A DNA stretch of 64,000 bases from Paulownia fortunei (Eukaryota > Streptophyta > Magnoliopsida > Lamiales > Paulowniaceae): positions 22,330,673-22,394,672 of the forward strand of contig CM033115.1 in NCBI GenBank assembly GCA_019321725.1, read 5' to 3'. Of the stretch, positions 39,001 through 51,747 are shown piece by piece. Each line of letters begins with the position of its first letter. Within the stretch, counting starts at the first letter, position 1. A program made the translations under genes and the position numbers. The notes beneath the pieces were generated by a model. It was given only the letters and a program-made list of their open reading frames with translations, did not search any database and was not told the DNA's origin.

Positions 39001-40213
39001 TGTATCCTTATTTGTTTGACCTCTAACTTCTACTAAAGCCGTAGGAAACTCGTGCTGACATCCTTCATCACTACTTATGCTCAATCATTTTGCAATTCTG
39101 GACAAATATAGGACTGGAATTTGATTATAGAACATGTTAAGCAAGCATATCCCTTTACATTGCAGTCAGAGGAGCCACCGTTGTCTGTTTTGCATGTTCA
39201 GTACCCTGAATGGCCTGATCATGGAGTTCCGAAAGACACTCTCGCTGTTCGTGAAATCTTCAAAAGAATATCTAATATTCCACCCAGTCTTGGGCCAATT
39301 GTTGTTCACTGCAGGTTTGCCTTTGATGGTGATTTAAAGTAATTGTCGGAAGTGTTCTTCATTCTCTGACACTTGTTTATTTTGCAGTGCAGGTATTGGT
39401 AGAACTGGAACATATTGTGTCATCCACAATACAATCGAAAGGGTTCTTATTGGAGACATGACTGCTTTGAACCTTGTTAATACCATAACTACTTTTAGGT
39501 CACAGCGAATTGGAATGGTGCAAACTCTGGTACAGTTTCTTGATACTTCATCATCCTTGTAGTTTAGCGAGACTGAAAAGGAGGATTCAAGGAGACTGAA
39601 ACTAATTATTCTTCCCTTTGAAGCACCTAAACTACCTTTTGTTTTCTTAGGCATTGAACTTTAGGAAGTCACGCATTTAGCATAGAAGATAAAATTTGTA
39701 TTCTTTTAGCAATGATCTATGCATCCTTCCTGATGAACTAAGCTCAGATAATTGATGAAGGATTAGGAGGAAGGGCATATTTTTGGACTATTGGAAAGAG
39801 AATATATTGATAGTTTTTGTTCTATTATTTGAATAACAAGCATTTAATTGGAAAAAGATGAGAGACTGCTTCAACGTGTAATAGATTTGGAATTTTAATT
39901 TGGGGTAACTTTAATAGTGATAACAAATGCAAATTTAGTCCGAATTTTCAGCTATTTGTATCTCCAAAATTCATTGTGTTTCTTATTATTATGAAAGATG
40001 CTACAATGATCTAAATCAAGAACTCGAATGATGAGTGCCAGATTATATACTGCTAGTGCTAGCTACTGTAAATATATTTTGAAGTCATTTCATGCATGTT
40101 GCTGACTATATGTGCCACTTACTTTGCAGGAGCAGTATCTCTTCTGCTATGATGCGATTGTTGATGAACTTGAAAATCTTATATCGGACGGCAACACCCA
40201 CGGTAGTTTATAA
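36098..40213 (+). CDS. PTP1: Classical protein tyrosine phosphatase, PTP1-like
   Basis: This is a cytosolic and nuclear tyrosine-specific phosphatase. The Arabidopsis relative PTP1 dephosphorylates MAP kinases and restrains stress and salicylate responses. Eight exons join in phase: 36098-36322, 37479-37575, 37696-37778, 37886-38020, 38444-38578, 39166-39314, 39388-39529 and 40130-40213. They give 349 residues against about 340 in Arabidopsis. Motifs in order are NRYTDVLPF, then FIATQGPL, then [15 protein letters not shown], the WPD loop (WPDHGVP, Asp243), and the signature [10 protein letters not shown] with catalytic Cys274 and Arg280. The Q loop region reads [10 protein letters not shown]. 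The N-terminal 40 residues are Ala/Ser/Thr-rich and poorly conserved. All catalytic residues are intact. The GC-rich first exon suggests a normal plant start. The signature is split by intron 6 within the Ser codon after the catalytic Cys. Confidence 0.95.
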
Positions 40214-43149
40214 TGACACTCAATGTTCCATGAGCAAGTCATCCTCATATGCTTCTGTGACAGTGGACGCCATATTTCCCTCAAAGCTTTGCTTTACAGT
40301 CCATCCAACTCTTGGTTCTGGGGCTTGATCAATGACACTTCTATTTTGATTACTAGTACAGAAGAATGGAGTCATTCATTTCTTATTCCCTTGAGATTGC
40401 AAAAAACCTTCACTCGTTGAATCCTAATTCTGTAGGACAGCAACTAACAGTAGTGAAGACAGAGCAGACTGCATGTAATATTTTGGTGTATAATGGTTAT
40501 TCAAGTTGTATAAACCTCTGGAGTTCTTTTGAACTTCTGAAACTTTGGACGGTGAGGTTCGTTGTATTGTGGAACTTATTTGATGATGGAACAAAACTGT
40601 TTACATTGTCTGCACACCTTATTTAAATAATGTTCTGCTTTCAAGAACGCCGGTATGGTGAAGCTGTATGCAGGGGTTTTCTCGAGTCCAACAGGATACT
40701 TAGTGCTCCCGATCCTGCTGATGTGATTTGCCTTAAGATCTTATCTATTGTTGTGATTTTCAGCATCTGTTTGATATTTAAGGACACACAGGAATACGAA
40801 AAGGAAAGTAATTTGAAAGAATTTCTTCCAGTTCTTAAACTTATGTGCTGGTTTTTTTGCTTTACGCAGTGTATCGTTATGTCCCATTATATATATCTCA
40901 GCTGATTTCTGATTCTTAATCTCGTAGTAAAAGGGCTAGTATTTGATGATCAGTATTCTATGTTCCCAGCAGCTTGAGGGAATAGCTACAGCTACGCGTA
41001 ACTTTTCATCTGGAAAGTATGAAGGTTCGGATTTACTAAATGCTTTTGGTTATTGTTGCACCAATGGAGAGTACAAACGATTTTGGTAAACTAAATTATG
41101 TTTACCAAATCCATTGAAAAATACTCTCCATTTTCTCTCTCTCAGGAAGCGACTTTTCTTCATCATCGAGCATGATAGTGTGCCAGTTTTAGACAAGTGC
41201 AGGCAGAAATTGGTTGAGTCTTTGCAAATCCCACACATGTTTTGCTTGCCCATTTGGCCAATAAACAAACATCCATTTTTAATAATCAAGGTGAAGTAGA
41301 AAGAAGGGATCAAATTTAATCAACCACTACTTGAGGACTAAGAAAGTTCGGATAGCCCATAAGATTGTTGCCTTTCAAATCCACAGAGTACAACTGACAT
41401 TTTTCTAGGGAACTCAATGTCACTTGGACCTTTTAGCCTACTTAGCAATAGCTAAAGAATGTGAGAGTAATTTTGAGGTATATTCGCAAATTTTGGAAAA
41501 TAGAATTAGGCATGAGATTACTAATACTTTGCATATGTTCCCGTACTAAGGTTGTAACTTTTCAGTAACATGTTGTATATGTGTGTGCGTGCTGTTCAAA
41601 CAACAGAAAAAAGGAAAGAAAATTTATGACTTTACACTACGGTTTGTTCTCTCCTTTTGGTTGCTTTATCTTCTCTTTCCACATTAAATTCAAACTAATG
41701 GAAGGCTTGTTTACAATTCAAAAAATTGATCTCCACAAGGTTTTTACCCAACCATCTGTCTCTAATTTTGATTATTACTAATACCAATTACATACATCTT
41801 TTTCTTACTTTACAACAAACATGAAATTGAAGAAAAGTTATTAAGCTGATGTTTCTCTATAAAAAAATGCAGACCTGATCTTATATAGTTTTCTTCACTT
41901 TCTAATAATTGACCAAAAAACAGACCCATAGTGGTAATAATTGAAAGTGGTCATCACTTAGCATTACAATCTTGACTTTAATGGATCATACCACGGTTAG
42001 TATGCAAGAGTTCTTCTTTTTGTTTTTGTTTTTGTTTTTTTCAGTTCTTGGGGTTTTGAGTTTTGACCAGGCAAAAGGGAAGAAAGCAAGGTGGGTGGCT
42101 TCTCTACTGCCCCAAACCTAGTTCTTGAAACTTGATTTTAGAGTCATTTTGTTTGTAGCAGAGATAGTCAGCAGCGTCACTATTTAGACAACTAATAATC
42201 TAGTGAAACAGTGAGGAGCTCAGACAAGAAAACAGGTCCTTTTTTACTTTGTTGAATCTTGATTACCTTCCGTGACCCTTGATGGGTTGAGTCCACCACC
42301 CACAAACTCCCAACCCGATCTGTGTTCATTTCTACTCATACTATATATGCATGTACATATACATACATATATATATATGTATATATATAAATGCTGAGAT
42401 GCCTTTTTCTTTTCCTATCAACAACATTTTGTAATCTCCTTTTCTCTTTCTTAGACTTGTAAGTATAAGTCTTGAGTTTTCTTTGTCGATAGTAAGAGAC
42501 ACATACAAGACTCTTTTATCTTTTTTCTTCTATTAGATCCAAGTCATCATCTTTATCTCTTTTCTTTCTCCTCTCTCTGCCCGCTGGGTAATATTATAAT
42601 ATATGTAAAGTTATTGAAGGTATACGTGCTAAAATTTGTTTTGTTTGAAATAAAGTTTTACGGCGGTTTTTCAAGTTTGATTTGATGAACTAAAGTTTTG
42701 ACTTGATTTATTATCCGGTTCGATTCCTGAATTCTACCTGGGTTTAGGTCTTTGTTGTTTTTTGGTTGCGGATATGCTGATGATTGGTGTATTTGTTTGA
42801 CTTACATTGCAAATTCTTCACTTTGTAACTTTGCTCTTAAGGGTTGTGCATTGACTATGTAGTTTCATCTTTATCTTTTTCTTGGGTACTCTTCTAGTTG
42901 TGATATTTTCTCTATGATTCTCCTAATTTCTTGATTTGCAGTGTGAGCTTGCCGGAAACTAGAACTTGCATTCTGGTAATTCTGTGGAAATGAGTTTAGA
43001 CTTGAACTGCCTGAATCAGATTGGTTGTATTGAAGTTCCACTTGCATTTGTGACAAGGAAGCGTTGGAAGAAATATATGTTGGCATTTTGAATTGGAGGA
43101 TTCTTTAGATGATTAGTGCCAAATTAAAAGTGTGAATTTTACAGTTGCA
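40214..43149. other. PTP 3' flank and leader of the PSI1-like gene
   Basis: About 2.9 kb without coding sequence. The first few hundred bases are likely PTP 3' UTR. TA/CA microsatellite sequence lies at about 42350-42390. A pyrimidine-rich leader follows at about 42400-42587, ending at a GTAATA donor (42588). The matching acceptor ATTTGCAG ends at 42941, so the PSI1-like mRNA probably has a 5' UTR intron of about 354 bases. Confidence 0.55.
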
Positions 43150-46100
43150 ATGGGTGGACTTTGCTCACGAAGGTCCACTGACGACGGTACACTGGTGGGT
43201 GCACTTCCACATATCAGTGGCCACTTTAGTTATGGTCCTGGAATAGTTTATCAGTCTCGTGGATTGGACATCCGAGAAAATAATATTCCAGCAGATCTGG
43301 AAGTTACTGATAAGCAACTGAGAGAACCATTTTCATTCCCAGAGCTGAGTGCTCCTCATGGGACAGATTTGGATGATATTAGTGATGGGATACCCCATTT
43401 GTCTAGGGCTTTATCAAATACATCTAGACCAACAAGGTCAAAGCAACTTGCAATTGCAAAGGTATGTACTCTCAATGGGTATTTCTTGACTATCTTCTTT
43501 ACTCTGCCAATTGTTTGCCACATTGTATTGAATCATTTTACTGAATAGTTATAAGCATCTATGGTGTTGAAAATGAAACATTGCAAGCCATACATCTTAT
43601 GTTGTACCTATCGAGGCTTAACATATCTAATGACGCCTTTCAAATGCATTAGACAAGTAATTTTCAGATTATCATGCATTAAAAAAAAGATTGAAAGAGT
43701 GACCACAAAAAAACTTAGAGAAGATATAAGAAGCATTAGGAACATCAGACTTATAGGCATGTTGGATATGCTCCCCTGCACTGAATTTTGGTTTAGTGAA
43801 AAACTAAAAGAACTTTAAATTGCTTTTTTGTGTTCGCGAGCAACTTTATTATGGTATATCCATTGCTGGAGAAATAATCAAGTTGATATTTGGTGTTTGC
43901 GATTTTCATGTCTGTGAGTGTACCGCATGTTGGGAGTTTCACTGTTTTATGATTAGAAAGTTGGGTTTCGAGAGGTAATACATTGGAGCCGCTGTTGAGT
44001 TTTATATTCTGATTTAAGTTTTCTCTCTATCTAAGGCGAGTGAGTACTTTTCCTTTGCACAGTGACTCTTTGTGATCAGAGGAAAAACACTATGGAATTA
44101 CCATTTTCTTTACTCTGATATTGTTTGCTCAAAAAGTAATATAGTTGCATGTGAGCAACGGTGCTGAAGTTCAGAATCTTCTTAAAGAATTTGCAATGGA
44201 TGTCCAATATAGATGATAGACAAAAACTTTAAATGTTAAGGAAGACTCTGAACTGATGGCTGGACTAACTGGAAATGATAAAGTTTTGGTATCAGTTGGT
44301 GTAAAAAGAAAAAGAAAAAGAAAAATGATTGAGCAACTGGTGCATAAATTTGAATTTGAAGTGGTAAATAACAAGCAAAGGAGTGCATATGCTGATTCCT
44401 GGAAGCTGAAATAGCAAAGGAGTGCATATGCTCTATTATGAAAAGTTTTGCATCTTCTCTTTGTAGGGCAACTGACAAGCAAGCTAGTCTTCTTGATGAT
44501 TTATTCTATCAAAGATGAGGTTTGTTTTGGAATCCTAAGCCTTTCTTTCTGAAGAAATTTTGAATTGGGAGATTGAAAGTGCATTCCCTCCCTCTCTCTC
44601 TGTCTCTCTCTACACTAGACTTTTCAGAGGTGAGGGACTTGACAACATGATGGTTGCCTGCAAGGCTGGGACTTGTTAAATCTTACCGGTAAAAAGCTTA
44701 ATGTTTGTCTGTGTAGAGTTCTGTAGAAATTGAAAGTGGGACATGTTGCCCCTTTTTGTGTTTTTTTTAACTGGTTGACAGAAATACTACGTGGAAGTGC
44801 TTGTTTATTTAGGTTCCTTTTGCCTGCTTTCTGATGCCCTTTGGATCTTCACATATTATTACTTTTATGTTCTGAGACTCCATTATTTCTTTCTAGCTTT
44901 TGTACTTGTCAATTATTTGCATCAAATATTGTGCCTAATTTGCAGGGTAACATATAATGTCTGAATTGCATTTGATAACTACTTGGATTCTTATGCACGG
45001 AACTTCTGTAACTGGAAGATGATGCGCCCTCTTTTTTCATACTATTGTATGTAGTAACTACATGTTTTCTTATTGTATTTCACAGGTCTCAGAAGTGAGT
45101 TCACTTTTTGGCAGAGCAGGTACTGCTGGGCTTGGGAAAGCAGTGGATGTGTTGGATACACTTGGTAGCAGCATGACTAATTTGAACCTCAGCAGTGGAT
45201 TTGCATCTGGGATAGAAACAAAAGGAATCAAAATATCAATTTTGGCTTTTGAAGTTGCAAATACAATTGTCAAAGGTGCCAATCTGACTCACTCCCTTTC
45301 AAATGAGAACATTAGACATCTAAAGGAGGCGGTGCTCCCTTCTGAAGGTGTGCAACGCTTAATATCAAGGGATATGGATGAGCTCCTGGGAATTGCTGCA
45401 TCTGACAAGAGGTGTTGATATTTGAATCGTTTATATATTTTGTCATATGCCTATTAACCATCTGCCTGGGATCTGATGTCCTACCCAAGACTAGCGGCTT
45501 ATTGTGTCTACAAATGTATCAGGGATGAATTGAAAGTCTTTTCAGGAGAAGTTGTTCGCTTTGGAAATCGCTGTAAGGATCCTCAGTGGCACAACTTGGA
45601 CCGTTATTTTGAGAAGTAAATGCAAATATCCTTTTCTTTGTTAGCACTTTATGTGCGTGTTAACACATCGAGTAGGTTTTCTGTAAGATGTTTACTTTAA
45701 ATAATTAGGTTGGAGTTGGAACTCACACCCCACAAGCAATTGAAAGAAGCTGCAGAAACTGTGATACAGCAATTGATGACGTTGGTTCAGTATACTGCTG
45801 TAAGTTATCTCATCATGGTGAGTTTGTTTTCCTTTTTGTTTTCCCTGTGGGTAAAAAAAATATCTTCTGAACTGTGAGATTTCTGTTTATCTGCATTTTG
45901 ATCATCAGATGTACAAGTTTCTGCATGATGCACACCGACGGTAAATTGTTGAAGATTAACTGCATGCAGGTCTTCCTTGTGAAATTAATGCCCTTAAAGC
46001 TGCTAGGAGAAAAGGTTAATGTCTCACAAAATTTGTTACCTGTCAATGCTGCTGGCTTGAGTTAAATAAGAACCAAAAAGGTTTAGAATGTACTTAGATT

Positions 46101-49100
46101 AACATGAGGAATCAAAAGAAATTGTCGAAGGATCTCATTAGGTTGAAATACAATAGTTGTTCTACCTGAAGGTTGGCTTGTTGAGTCTAGCTTATCATGA
46201 AATCTGAAAATAAACAGAACTATGCTGTGCATTTCATAATTATGGTTTTCAAAGGAGTTTCGGATGTCCTGGGATTAGGATACTTATTACTCACAGTTTT
46301 GTATCTCATACTCTATTCAACTGAAGGATGGTATCAAGTCCAATAAGAAGAAAAAATCGGAAGGGATTGGTGAGGATATACAATTATATTAACTGGCTTC
46401 TTTAGATGCTAAGTGGAACCACCTTTAGTGAACAAAAGTTGGATGCTTCAATTAACTCATGATTGTTTAATAGACTGGATTCCGAAATATTCATATTTCT
46501 GCACAAACCATTCCCTCTGGTTGCAGTTTACAGTTGGAAAATGGAAGTTCAAATGAAATTTTCCTTGTTTTCTTGGTAACAGCATTTGAATGCTATGAGT
46601 ATGCATCATCCACACACTTATTGCTTGTCTCAGGTCGTAAATCAAAATTTTTAGGTTTCGCTAGATGACCACATTTACACTAAGGAAGAATTTCACCTTC
46701 TGGTGGTTCAAATCACAGTTGTTTATTGTTAAGACATGAGTTACAAAATTGTTTGCTGTTTGTTCTTTTTTGTGCTTTCCACAGTAACACTTTCTTCATG
46801 CAAATGATACAAATGTTCTGAACTATCCTCATATCTTGTTCTTCTCTGAAATCAAGGGTGTTCTACATTATGGACTAGTTTGTTTATAACAGTATTTATG
46901 TGACTGATGATATTTTATGATCTAAACTTCGAAATTTCTATTCTAGCAGAGGGCCACAAGCTTGGTACTTAGCTTTGCACTATTGTCCTGTATGAGGTTC
47001 TCTTGGTTGGGTCAACTGGTGAATTCTAAGCTGGGCATATGATTAATTTATTTCGAATACATATAAAATGAAGGTATAAAACGTTGACCAATTTGGCACC
47101 CGAAAAATATTAATCTTAGTTCTTTAAATGTTGGATAATATTCAATTAAAGTAGGAATTGAGCTTGAGAAGATTGCCACACACTCAATGCAACAAATGGG
47201 TATTTTGTTTAGAAGCTGATTCCAAACTGTTTTGAGAACTGTGCTGTACATTGTGGCAGTATTCTTGAACTTTTAAAAGGATATGTAATATTTTTAGCTT
47301 GCAGGAACTATACCATGAAATGCATGCACTGGACAGATTTGAGCAAGACTGTCGACGCAAGGCTCAAGAAGAGGATAACTCCAATGCTGCACAGAGAGGT
47401 AATTATTTTCATACACTCTGTATATTTTATTGTCTTAATCCTAGGTTTAGTTTTTTGGAAATCCTATGTTTAGTGTCTGAATTATGTTTTGAATGATTTG
47501 AAACTGGACAGGACTCTTTGTGCATGCCAACAGTTTTAGATGTAAAATAGTTGACTTTGTGAACATGTGACGAAGTTCCCCTTCCAGTCAAAATTGACTT
47601 AATATGCAACTTTAAGTACTTGATTGTGATGATACATAGCCTAGTGAAATGAAGTGATAAAGTTTGTGTTTCCGTGCCGTTTATGCTATAACTTTCGACT
47701 TTGCCTACTAGTTCTGTTTGGCTACACCATGACACTGTTGTAACTATTAATGAAGACTAATACATGTTTGCACTGCACTTTTGGAATTGACAAATTCTTT
47801 GATAAAGAAGAAAAAAATCTATGCTGTTTATGTTTAGAAGTTAGAGATGCCTCTGGATTGTTATCTGAATTCTCAGTATGTCACTAGACATATGCAATCA
47901 ATTTTCAGCAATATGTATGTAAATCAATATTTTTGGTCCCCTTCAGTAGCTTATCTTGTTGCCTTTCACAAGGTGATCATATTTTCCTTTTCTGCTTTAT
48001 CCTTATAATTTTTTTGATGAAGTCTGCTATATCCTTTTCCTTGATATATTCTGACAGCTTGCTTTCTGTTTAAAACTGTTTGCTGATATTCTCCTTCGTC
48101 TCCTTTTGTTTTTAAGTGTTTGGTTTCCTGTTCTGTAGGAGACAGCCTTGCAATTTTACGGGCAGAGCTGAAGAGTCAAAAAAAACATGTAAAAAGTTTG
48201 AAAAAGAAGTCACTGTGGTCTAAGATCTTGGAGGAGGTAGCAATTCCATACTCATATTCCTATATGAGAAATGTTGAGGGGGTATGCCCTAGAGAGAAGT
48301 GGAACTGAAAGTTTTGTTTTTGGACTTTGGAAGGCCCAGATGCCCAAATCTGCGATCAGCAATGCCTGAAAATTTCTATTCACTAAACTAATGTTTTAAC
48401 AATCCGAATGTTTAAAAATCTCTCCCAACTAGTTATACACTCCAGCTCTTTTTTTTTTTTTTTTTTTTACTTCTCTTTTTTATGACTACTTTAAAGTTTC
48501 CTGCTGATTTTAGAAAGATTTTGTCCTCTTCAAAGTTAGTTATCTATGTGGTGTGGGTTTTTCTTATTATTTTTTAATATAGCTTTATATTGTAGGTTTT
48601 TCCTTTATTTGAAAAGTAATAAGATCTAATTTCTTTTGTTACTTTTTTTTCTAAAACTCATCTTTATTTTTATCATTGTTTTAATATCAACAAACATTTT
48701 CCTATTAGTTTTTTATAATCTCAAGTCCATGAAAGTCGATTCTTCTTGTTTATGCTACATTATGCCTTTTGGATCTTGATTTTTCTTCCATAATTTTCTC
48801 TCAATTTTGTAATTTTTTTCTTATATTTTTTAATTTATTAATGTTGTTTTAGATTTTTTATTACATTTAATATGAACACTTCATGGGGCAGACACCCCTT
48901 CCTTGGGGCTCACACCCACTGCCCAAGATACCTGAAATGCGCCGCTCAGTGTCTTTGTCTTTTAGAACTTGATTGTACTAAGCTTTGGAGGACAGAAAAT
49001 CAGCTTTTTTATCATACTTTGCAACTGGCTATGATTCGAAAATATATCTTGACAGGATTTATCTTGCATAATGACTAAATGTTAAGCTTGTTTTTAGTTA

Positions 49101-50036
49101 TCATGAAGGTTGCTTCTAAGCACCATGCTAATTTTCTATAATGTTGAATTATGTAAAGGTGATGGAGAAGCTTGTGGACATTGTCCACTTTTTGCATTTG
49201 GAGATCCATTCCGCATTTGGTAGCAGTGGTAATGCGTTCATATACTTCAATATAATTCAACTATTATTGGCTTTTTCGCTTCTGTTACAACTTATAATCT
49301 GGAACTCATTAGAACAAGCAAAATAGAATCCCATGTATGTATGCTAGTTCATGGTAGAAGGGATGCTACATTTCACAATTATTTGGAAGTGTACATGATG
49401 AATTTGCATTATCTGTTTTTTTCAAAAATTGCATGTAAACATTCTTTTGTTGTTCAGTGTGTTATTTATATAAGTATGATATAATTTCTCCACAATGATC
49501 ATTTGATTTGGACTCTTAACCTATCAATTTGATTTGGACTCAACCTATCATAGGAAGAAAGTGAATGCTAATTAGAAAAAGTTGAGAGGGTAGTGCTGCC
49601 GATGCAAGTATTAGGATTGAGTTGTGGGAGTTCTAGAGCTTTCCTCTTTTGTGATATCACTGCATCATCCTGTAGGATAATTCAGCAAATGTTTGATGAG
49701 CTTATGCTCTGGGCTCAATTGGAATCACAAAGAAAATATCCTAATCTATACATCTCAGTGCTCATTGGATACTGCAGTGTCTGCCTTCTTTGTGTGCTTA
49801 AGGCTGACTTGGTGTACAGTGCTTTATTTTATTTCTGTTACATGTTCAATCTGTGGTTAAATTCTCTAATTTTGTGTTATATCGTTCAATTATTGGAACA
49901 TAATTATAATATTTTGTTTTTATGATGGATTACTGTTAAAGATGGAGACAACCCAGTAACAAACCATCATCAGAAGTTGGGATCCGCTGGACTTGCACTG
50001 TATTATGCCAATATCATTACCCATATAGATACACTT
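43150..50036 (+). pseudogene. PSI1: PSI1-like (PSK SIMULATOR) gene, truncated inside DUF668
   Basis: PSI proteins promote growth downstream of phytosulfokine signalling. Eight in-phase exons are readable: 43150-43461, 45086-45411, 45523-45615, 45709-45799, 47305-47398, 48139-48236, 49159-49228 and 49942-50036, or 393 codons. The protein begins MGGLCSR, a likely N-myristoylation start. Exons 2-4 hold the DUF3475 region (ISILAFEVANTIVKGANLTH, and DELLGIAASDKR). Exon 5 begins ELYHEMHALDRFEQDC. Exon 8 starts DUF668 (LGSAGLALYYANIITHIDTL) and ends at a good GTGAGT donor. The remaining roughly 250 residues of a family member about 650 long, including the usual WLVP and GFGWVGEW segments, are absent from the following 1.7 kb before TMEM18. 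Read-through would stop at 50172-50174. It may be a 3'-truncated gene, a deletion or an assembly gap. Called a pseudogene for that reason; the 5' part itself looks intact. Confidence 0.8.
44371..44435. repeat. Direct repeat in intron 1 of the PSI1-like gene
   Basis: The word AGCAAAGGAGTGCATATGCT occurs at about 44374 and again at about 44414, 40 bases apart. A short tandem duplication. Confidence 0.85.
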
Positions 50037-51747
50037 GTGAGTTTGTCCCTTATTTTCTCACTTAAGTCCTTTTCCAGTATTGCACTTAAGATCTCTCTGT
50101 CTTACATGTTGCTTCAGTTTTTAACATCTGGATATTTGACAGGCCCAGTTTTTAGTGAGGCCCATGTTTTGTAAATTATTCCTAGTAGACACAGATCCTC
50201 AAAGATAAAAAAAATTAATCCCATGTAATAATTCACATATTGAAATCACAAGACTATAAATTTTTATCTCAACTACAATGTCTTTGGCAAGGGAGAATTT
50301 GATAGGATCATGTTTATAAATTCTATTTTACTCATCTGCAACGAGTAAACTAAAAAGTTGAAATTTGAAACGTGGACCTCGTAATTTTTATCTACAGTTA
50401 AGAAAAATACTATACATTTTTTTATTAATTATTATACCATTTTTTTTAAAGAAATAAGGACAAAATTAGTAAATAATTAACTCCAATTCAAAAATAAAGT
50501 TGGATGATTAGGGGAAAGTTTCTCAGTATTATTCATGATTTATATAAGGTTTATTTGGTATAACTCAAAGGCAGGTAATTTTTTTAAATATTTATTCCCG
50601 ATAAAAAAAGTAAGGAAAAAAAAAAAAAAAGACTCAAGACACAAGTATTGTACCCAACAATGCATGGAAGTAGAATATTTGTCTTACATAATATGGTGCG
50701 CTTGTATTGTATTTGTTGCCCTTGTTTGTAGGGTTCATGTGGAAATAGTAGTACTTCTTACTTAAATTTAGAATTAAAAATCTATTCCAATATGTTGCTA
50801 GTCTGCAAGGGACAAATGAACCTTTGGAATTCTACCTTTCAACTAGGAGGGATCTTGCTTTGCTTGGCCATAAAACAAAAAATAAAAGTATTAAGAATCT
50901 TTAGGACAAGAGTCCTTGTAACTCTGCATGAGATGTAGCCACTTGAAAGGTCTTGGTGGATACTCTTTTCTTTTATGTTTCATGCAACTTCATGGTTTAA
51001 TGGCCTTTGATGATGCCATTTTTTTCCCCTGCAATTTCCAATGTACTTAGCAAAGTAGGATGGGAAAAGTTGGATGGAAGCTTAATAGGAAGTAGCTGAT
51101 TGAATATACTTTATGAATAAAGACTACAAGTTTGCATTTATGTTATGTTACCAGTAAATTTTGATGATGGTTAAACATTGATAATTCTGCAGCTGGAAAT
51201 CTCACGTCTGGCTACTTCCTTGTTTGATGCTGAGCATTCTTTTTCCCATCCTTCATATGACCTGAATTTTGGGTTAATGAGAGTAACAAAAGTAGAACTT
51301 CCAGGCAGCTGCAAGCTTCAAAAAATAATAGTTAAGGATGCAATTTTTTATTTTTATTTTTATTTGTTTATTTATTTGGGTGGGGGTGTGTTGGGGTTTA
51401 ATACTCCCTCATATAGAGCTAATGCCAAACTAATTATGACAAGAACACCATGAAAATTGTTGAAATTATTCAATCAGAGGGAGTAAATATTTTTTACCAA
51501 TATGATGGCAGTTAAGTTCTCATTTGCCAGATTCTGATACATGATAAAACCAACAGTAGGAAAGGTTTTGACAACAGCTTTGTGTTTAATGATAAATTCT
51601 ATTGCCAAGAAGCAGTCACTATTGCATTTCAAACTAAAGAAAAGTTTCGGCAGGAGAAGACCAAAGTATAAGAAAACTAAAATATGGACTGCCGACGGAG
51701 AAAATTTGACACAAAAACCCCCCTTGTGCAAAAGAAACATAATAAGC
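50037..51747. other. Region where the PSI1-like 3' exons should lie, non-coding
   Basis: I searched this stretch for the rest of DUF668 in all plus-strand frames and found nothing recognisable. It is AT-rich with poly-A runs (about 50605-50632) and a T-rich block near 51342-51375. The last 100-200 bases are probably TMEM18 3' UTR. A GCAG-flanked segment near 51190 has no family similarity. Confidence 0.55.

Noticed and set aside
48885..48960. GC-rich island with paired GGGGC/GACACCCC words in PSI1 intron 6
   Set aside because: Stands out from its AT-rich setting, but I could not link it to a known element, exon or RNA gene.
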